From JANWHZ01 sp964527385 (lineage in GTDB: Bacteria; Patescibacteriota; Saccharimonadia; Saccharimonadales; UBA4665): a stretch of DNA of 25,336 nucleotides. The translations under genes and the position numbers were made by a program. Location: the NCBI GenBank assembly GCA_964527385.1, contig CAZGPZ010000006.1:1-25336 (forward strand), read 5' to 3'. Of the stretch, positions 21,731-25,336 are shown in pieces. The notes beneath the pieces are model-generated. The model made no database searches. It saw nothing but the letters and a program-made list of their open reading frames with translations, and was not told the origin of the DNA. Position 1 is the stretch's first letter. Each line of letters begins with the position of its first letter.

Positions 21731-22279
21731 CTACCGTTCGTTTATTGCAATGAAGCCGATGAGTTTGTAAAACGAGATCGCCTTGTTGGTTGGAGCAAGG
21801 CATGCCACTTCGCAGTGTTGGTACTGACTGTGCAGCACGTGCAGTACTGTTGCCCGCGCTAGGCCACGGTTTCGAAGCTCTGGCACGGTCGTGACGTCTT
21901 CAAGCTCCACAAGCCCATGCCTATCGCCATGGTCAATAACAGCAAGCGTCGTTGCTGGGATGAGAGACTCATTATTCCCCATAGACAGCAGCCCGAGAAA
22001 AAACCTGATGGGACCATGGCTGGTTCCCGTACCGTCGCTGTCTGCCGCTCTATAGCTTTGACCAATGCTTTTGCCAACTACAACATCGTACACCGCCGCC
22101 ATATCGGTATCGCCCGGCTCAATTTCCACCACGCGCAAATCGTCTCGCTCGGCTGGACCAGGCAAATCCGCAATCTGCCGCGCCATCCAATTCAGGTCAT
22201 AGCCTACGTCCAACATTTTGACGCCGTGGGCAGCCATATAACCTTTCAATGCTAAACGTGAATCTAAAATCATAAACAC
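21731..22279 (-). CDS. GNAT family N-acetyltransferase
   Basis: The C-terminal half has the GNAT core: LVELEDVTTVPELRNRGLAR (acetyl-CoA-binding motif A, with RNRGLA as the R/Q-x-x-G-x-G/A loop), ATVLHVLHSQYQH and then NKAISFYKLIGF, the typical final motif B. The first 80 residues are less conserved and could recognise the substrate. The start is GTG at 22279 or ATG at 22273, neither with a clear ribosome binding site. The acceptor is unknown. The gene lies 109 bp upstream of the propeller gene on the same strand. Confidence 0.82.
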   Translation of the reverse strand: MFMILDSRLALKGYMAAHGVKMLDVGYDLNWMARQIADLPGPAERDDLRVVEIEPGDTDMAAVYDVVVGKSIGQSYRAADSDGTGTSHGPIRFFLGLLSMGNNESLIPATTLAVIDHGDRHGLVELEDVTTVPELRNRGLARATVLHVLHSQYQHCEVACLAPTNKAISFYKLIGFIAINER

Positions 22280-22344
22280 GGACCCGCAATGGGTTTATTA
22301 TTCGATCATTATGCAATATATGCATGTTGGATACAATAGTCACA

Positions 22345-22374
22345 TTGACAATACGCGTATTGTTGTTGTACGGT
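22345..22374 (+). promoter_or_regulatory. Promoter with a 16-bp perfect palindrome in the spacer
   Basis: A perfect TTGACA (22345-22350) starts a promoter with a weak TACGGT (22369-22374) at 18 bp. The palindrome ACAATACG-CGTATTGT (22348-22363) overlaps the -35 and the spacer. A repressor bound there would block RNA polymerase. Confidence 0.55.
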
Positions 22375-22397
22375 GGACAAATCAATAAGGAGAAAGT

Positions 22398-23069
22398 ATG
22401 GCAGACGGTGGCGAAGATTTGGCGGGCAAAAACCAGCTAGCAGACAACCATGGCATGCTTGAAGCGCTAGCAACTTTGCCCGGGCGCGACCCGGCAGTGG
22501 AGATGGCAAATGGCAACATAGCAGCGATTCCGGCCGAAGGCTGGATTATTCTAGCGAATGTTGCGCCGCAAAATGCCAGCGATGTATTGCTTTTTCGTTA
22601 CGAGAGCGGAAGCCTAATACTCGCTGACGCGGCAATGCGTGACACGCGCGAGGCAGACAGGACAGTGTCATTGCCCTTTGAACTTCGTGGCCCGCGCCAG
22701 TTTAGTTTTGGTTATGCCAGTCACCACGCGCTTTTGCAATATCCCGATGAATCCTCAGGCGGTACTAGCATGGGCTTTGTGCGCGTTCCAAGCGGACGCT
22801 TCATAGTAGATGCAGGCCCTTATAGCAGGCCGGAACAGCGAGCAAGGGACACGATGACCTCGCTTGATATTCGTTGGTTCGTTGAAGAGGTCTGCGGCGG
22901 CGACTACGATCCAGAGGCCTACGCACCGTTACCGGCTTGCCGGATTACCGACGACATGGGCGAGCTTATGGCCATATTGCGTCAACTCGGCGTAGCCATG
23001 GGACTCGATGCAGCAAGCCAAGACGCATTTGCCACGACTGCGGAGTATCAATTACGCAATATGCGCTAG
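22398..23069 (+). CDS. Hypothetical protein, 223 aa
   Basis: I recognise no family. The protein is acidic and soluble. After a polar N-terminus (residues 1-35) comes a strand-rich region (GWIILANVAPQ, VLLFRYESGSLILADAAM, VSLPFELRGPRQFSFGY, MGFVRVPSGRFIVDAGPY) with no hydrophobic transmembrane stretch, and helical segments at the C-terminus. AAGGAGA precedes the ATG. Its promoter contains a 16-bp palindrome, so it may be repressed by a dedicated regulator. A strong terminator follows. Confidence 0.8.
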   Translation: MADGGEDLAGKNQLADNHGMLEALATLPGRDPAVEMANGNIAAIPAEGWIILANVAPQNASDVLLFRYESGSLILADAAMRDTREADRTVSLPFELRGPRQFSFGYASHHALLQYPDESSGGTSMGFVRVPSGRFIVDAGPYSRPEQRARDTMTSLDIRWFVEEVCGGDYDPEAYAPLPACRITDDMGELMAILRQLGVAMGLDAASQDAFATTAEYQLRNMR

Positions 23070-23122
23070 GATAGCGACGATGTTTGTCGATATTCAGTTC
23101 GAAGTAAGGTAATACACGCGGT

Positions 23123-23159
23123 AATAAAAATACCGGTTGATCAGACCGGTATTTTTATT
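23123..23159 (+). terminator. Strong intrinsic terminator (bidirectional look)
   Basis: A 15-bp perfect stem (AATAAAAATACCGGT / ACCGGTATTTTTATT) with a 7-nt loop lies 53 bp after the 223-aa gene. Its A-rich and T-rich arm ends give U-tracts in both directions. The rest of the 380-bp gap up to 23449 holds only the next promoter and an inverted repeat. Confidence 0.88.
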
Positions 23160-23385
23160 GCTCCTCCAGCTGGAAGGCAGATTTTCCTGTATACGTGCAT
23201 TGGTTTGCTCGTATTTCATTTGTAAGGTATTTCTTTTTCCGATTTACCGTACTACCCAAACGGTATCAAAGCATGAGCACTATGTCAAGTGGGTATCCAC
23301 AACCAAATGACATGTGATAATAAGCATACTCTTTTTCGTCATCACCGGTTTTGCGTATAAAACAAAGCAAAATGTTGTAATAATT

Positions 23386-23435
23386 TTTACAGACAGCCGA
23401 ACAACATGGATAATACTGCATTACATAAGGTAATG
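23386..23435 (+). promoter_or_regulatory. Promoter and inverted repeat of the HdeD-like gene
   Basis: TTTACA (23386-23391), 17 bp, GATAAT (23409-23414). CATTAC-ATAAG-GTAATG (23419-23435) forms a 6-bp inverted repeat at the predicted transcription start, a possible operator. A GGGGG ribosome binding site precedes the ATG. Confidence 0.6.
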
Positions 23436-23449
23436 TAGGGGGTTCGGAC

Positions 23450-24007
23450 ATGCCAACCGCAAAAACAGTAACCAATACTATGGGGGAGCTTTGGTGGCTC
23501 GTGCTTATGCAAAGTGTGCTGGCGATCTTTTTCGGGATCGTTGCGATCTTTTGGCCGGGGCTGACACTCGTCACTTTGGTCTATTTGTTCAGCGCGTTCG
23601 TCTTGGCGTGGGGAATCCTGGAAATCGTCCATGCGCTCATGAGCATCGGGAGGCGTGATACATGGTGGTTCACACTGCTATTTGGACTGATCGGGCTCGT
23701 CGTCGGCGTGTACCTTGTACGTCACCCGGGCGTGTCGTTCGCCACGTTTATCCTGCTGCTTGGATTGACGCTGATCGTGCGCGGCATATTCGACGTGGTC
23801 GGCACGTTCATTGACGACCGTTTGGCAACGCACCGCGTTTTGCTGTTGATTGCCGGCGCGGCAGCCGTGCTCGCAGGCATTGTGCTTTTGCTCCAACCGG
23901 TTGCCGGCGGCGTCGCTTTTGTGTGGGTACTTGGGCTCTATGCACTCGTTTTCGGCACGATCTCATTGGTCGTATCGCTCGACACGCGTAATGCGCTTGA
24001 GATGTAG
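23450..24007 (+). CDS. HdeD/DUF308 family membrane protein
   Basis: The 185-residue product has six membrane helices in the repeated pairs of the HdeD (DUF308) family. Helix 1 is WLVLMQSVLAIFFGIVAIFWP and each repeat ends with a Pro/Gly turn such as RHPGVSF. The family is linked to acid or envelope stress resistance in enterobacteria, but the mechanism is unknown. The start is supported by a GGGGG ribosome binding site and a good promoter with an inverted repeat at the start point. A 20-bp gap separates it from the next gene, which has its own -10. Confidence 0.88.
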   Translation: MPTAKTVTNTMGELWWLVLMQSVLAIFFGIVAIFWPGLTLVTLVYLFSAFVLAWGILEIVHALMSIGRRDTWWFTLLFGLIGLVVGVYLVRHPGVSFATFILLLGLTLIVRGIFDVVGTFIDDRLATHRVLLLIAGAAAVLAGIVLLLQPVAGGVAFVWVLGLYALVFGTISLVVSLDTRNALEM

Positions 24008-24012
24008 TTACT

Positions 24013-24021
24013 TGCTATACT
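24013..24021 (+). promoter_or_regulatory. Extended -10 six nt before the DUF1906-like gene
   Basis: TG-C-TATACT ends exactly 6 nt before the ATG at 24028, which predicts a leaderless transcript inside the short gap after the HdeD-like gene. Confidence 0.6.
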
Positions 24022-24027
24022 ATAGGA

Positions 24028-24780
24028 ATGCAACGATTACACTTACTACGCGCAACTGCGGCAGCACTGACTATTGCTGTCATCACTGGAACGCAGGCGA
24101 CTGCGCTTGCTGCTAAGCCCAACCAGGGACCAGCGACATTACCAACAGGCAGTCCCTATATAACAGGACAAATAGGCACTGACGTAAGCTGGCCAAACTG
24201 TTCGGCGTCCAATCCTAAAAGCAAGTTCGGGATTGTTGGCGTGACTGGTGGCACAGTATATAGCCAAAACTCTTGCCTCGGCAAGGAGGCAAGCTGGTAT
24301 AGCAACCCCAGCCTCTACGCGAACACTGGCTGGTACGACCAATCGTCGCACGTAAACCCCAACTTCCCGCGAGTTTGTGTAAGTGGTGATCAAAACTGCC
24401 TAGCGTACAACTATGGCTATAATGCCGGGCTTGATGCATTGTCGTACTCCGCGAGCGCCGGTGTTTCGTCCAAAACGTGGTGGCTGGACGTCGAATCAGG
24501 AAATACCTGGAATGCGGACACAGCACAGAACCAAAACAGCCTGCAGGGTGAACGCGACGCGCTCGTGGATAGCGGCGCGACAACAGTGGGCGTTTACAGT
24601 ACGACAGCACAATGGGACGGCATCACCGGAACTTGGAAAAATGGCTGGCCAAACTGGGGTGCAACAACTTGGCGCACCGCCAAGCAGGCGAAAACTTACT
24701 GTACCGGCCACGAATTTACCGGCGGCCCGACATACCTGATACAGTTTGCGGGCGCCATTGACCAAGATTACGCTTGTTAG
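24028..24780 (+). CDS. Secreted DUF1906/GH25-like protein
   Basis: A signal peptide (basic MQRLHLLR, hydrophobic core, cleavage near residue 29 after ALA) is followed by a domain that begins IGTDVSWPNC and has FGIVGVTGG, WWLDVESGNTW and VGVYSTTAQWDGITG. This order matches the TIM-barrel glycosidase-like (GH25/DUF1906) pattern, where the aspartate after the first strand (IGTD) and WLDVE are candidate active-site residues. Several cysteines suggest disulfides. Similar proteins are known from Actinobacteria. It could cleave peptidoglycan or another glycan of a host or of itself. Function is inferred from motif order only. Confidence 0.72.
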   Translation: MQRLHLLRATAAALTIAVITGTQATALAAKPNQGPATLPTGSPYITGQIGTDVSWPNCSASNPKSKFGIVGVTGGTVYSQNSCLGKEASWYSNPSLYANTGWYDQSSHVNPNFPRVCVSGDQNCLAYNYGYNAGLDALSYSASAGVSSKTWWLDVESGNTWNADTAQNQNSLQGERDALVDSGATTVGVYSTTAQWDGITGTWKNGWPNWGATTWRTAKQAKTYCTGHEFTGGPTYLIQFAGAIDQDYAC

Positions 24781-24842
24781 TGCGTAGCTGATCAGCCAAA
24801 CCTTGAAGTGGATCGTGACAATTTAGTTTCCAAAAAAATAGC

Positions 24843-24887
24843 GTAGCGCGCGCCGCTCTCGTTGTAGGCTTAGTTGGCGCGCGCTAC
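24843..24887 (-). terminator. Leftward-facing intrinsic terminator without a known gene
   Basis: GTAGCGCGCGCC and GGCGCGCGCTAC form a 12-bp perfect stem with a 21-nt loop. Read on the minus strand, the stem is followed within a few bases by TATTTTTTT, a good U-tract. On the plus strand there is no U-tract. No minus-strand gene is evident to its right within the gap. Confidence 0.6.
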
Positions 24888-24899
24888 AGCACTATGATG

Positions 24900-24937
24900 T
24901 GTGATTGCACTTGCCGCGTGCAGTGCGCAAAATCACA
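24900..24937. other. Compound stem-loop (possible small RNA part)
   Basis: TGTGATT / AATCACA and GCACT / AGTGC stack into a 12-bp stem with a 4-nt bulge and a 10-nt loop. It lies between the leftward terminator and the DUF5661 gene. Its strand is not certain. Confidence 0.35.
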
Positions 24938-25005
24938 GTATGCAGTTGATGAAGGTCATAGCAACGGGGCAAGCAGCGTGATGTAATGGAATGGAGGAGT
25001 TAGCC

Positions 25006-25266
25006 ATGAAACGAACATTCAGCGACACGGAAGCAGCACAAATAGGCAAGCAGGTTGGCGTTGATTTCAAACACATAAACCTTGAACAGTTCCGCATTGG
25101 ACTGTCAGTGGAGCTTGAGCATGGCACTGAGGACACGCGCACCAACGTCACCGGCGACGACTTGGCAATGACCGCCAAAATCGCCTGGGCACACCTGAAT
25201 GAAATACCCGACTATTACACCCGCCTTACGCGGATGGAACGCCAAGCAAAAGGATCCAAGAGCTAG
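25006..25266 (+). CDS. DUF5661 family protein
   Basis: The 86-residue product has the DUF5661 pattern: FSDTEAAQIGKQVGVDFKH, then EQFRIGLSVELEHGTED, a T-N-V-T-x-D-D turn, and KIAWAHLNEIPDYYTRLTRME. The conserved ELEHG and AHLNEIPDYY carry the likely metal or partner residues; the function is unknown. The start is the ATG at 25006, with GGAGGAG upstream; an upstream ATG at 24991 overlaps that ribosome binding site. The stop codon overlaps the stop of the convergent gene at the right edge. Confidence 0.87.
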   Translation: MKRTFSDTEAAQIGKQVGVDFKHINLEQFRIGLSVELEHGTEDTRTNVTGDDLAMTAKIAWAHLNEIPDYYTRLTRMERQAKGSKS

Positions 25267-25336
25267 AGGTCTTCGCCTAAAAAGATCTCGGTGCTCGCCG
25301 TACCATCTAAAAAAGAGTCGGGCAGCACCGCGCCGA
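25263..25336 (-). CDS. C-terminal end of a convergent gene (partial)
   Basis: One minus-strand frame is open from the right edge to a TAG whose complement CTA overlaps the DUF5661 stop. It encodes 23 residues, ending in LDGTASTEIFLGEDL. The residues look protein-like rather than random, but too little is present to name a family. The start lies outside the window. Confidence 0.4.
   Translation of the reverse strand, partial: GAVLPDSFLDGTASTEIFLGEDL

Noticed and set aside
23266..23574. Minus-strand 102-codon frame with several cysteines and tyrosines across the HdeD-like gene start.
   Set aside because: It overlaps the promoter and the first part of a well-supported gene, and no ribosome binding site is seen.
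1..25336. tRNA, rRNA or CRISPR features.
   Set aside because: No T-loop (GGTTCRANNCC) with a matching acceptor stem, no rRNA-like stretch and no regularly spaced repeats were found on either strand by reading.

Overview
The window looks like a chromosomal segment of a streamlined bacterium of the candidate phyla radiation, most likely a Saccharibacteria (TM7)-like member. This is inference. It rests on the many small lineage-type hypothetical proteins, a DEAD-box-type helicase with a DEVD motif II, a glycine-rich RRM protein, TGA used as an ordinary stop (queA), moderate GC, and secreted proteins that resemble actinobacterial ones, which fits epibionts of Actinobacteria. No rRNA, tRNA, CRISPR array, phage or IS transposase gene was seen.

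Layout. 1-2.4 kb (minus strand): a dolichyl-phosphate-sugar-synthase-like glycosyltransferase cut by the window edge, its GtrA-type membrane partner, and a secreted alpha/beta hydrolase. 2.7-5.2 kb: two RNA-remodelling genes (DEVD helicase; RRM/RGG protein) around an unknown gene, with a 10-bp inverted repeat in the helicase leader. 5.3-9.8 kb: a zinc alcohol dehydrogenase, two VOC-fold proteins, several small membrane or secreted proteins, and a DUF488 N-terminal remnant. 9.9-13.7 kb: two large unknown proteins, a PNPOx-like/DUF1801 pair, and a strong promoter with a CRP-like palindrome. 13.8-17.5 kb: a Nudix hydrolase, a lone response-regulator receiver diverging from a STAS-like protein, and unknown genes. 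17.6-20.3 kb: queA and tgt of queuosine tRNA modification, separated by a 364-bp element carrying a GIY-YIG nuclease gene between inverted palindromic arms. 20.3-25.3 kb: a secreted beta-propeller with a collagen-like stalk, a GNAT acetyltransferase, an HdeD-like membrane protein, a secreted DUF1906-like protein and a DUF5661 protein.

Two themes stand out. First, related palindromic units occur as inverted pairs at three loci; one pair encloses the GIY-YIG gene, one is an 86-bp pair without a gene, and one is a tail-to-tail pair. This suggests a REP/MITE-like family served by a GIY-YIG nuclease instead of a tyrosine transposase. Second, several genes have a good -10 hexamer exactly 6 nt before the start codon and no Shine-Dalgarno, which predicts leaderless transcripts, while other genes in the same window have canonical promoters and strong Shine-Dalgarno sequences.
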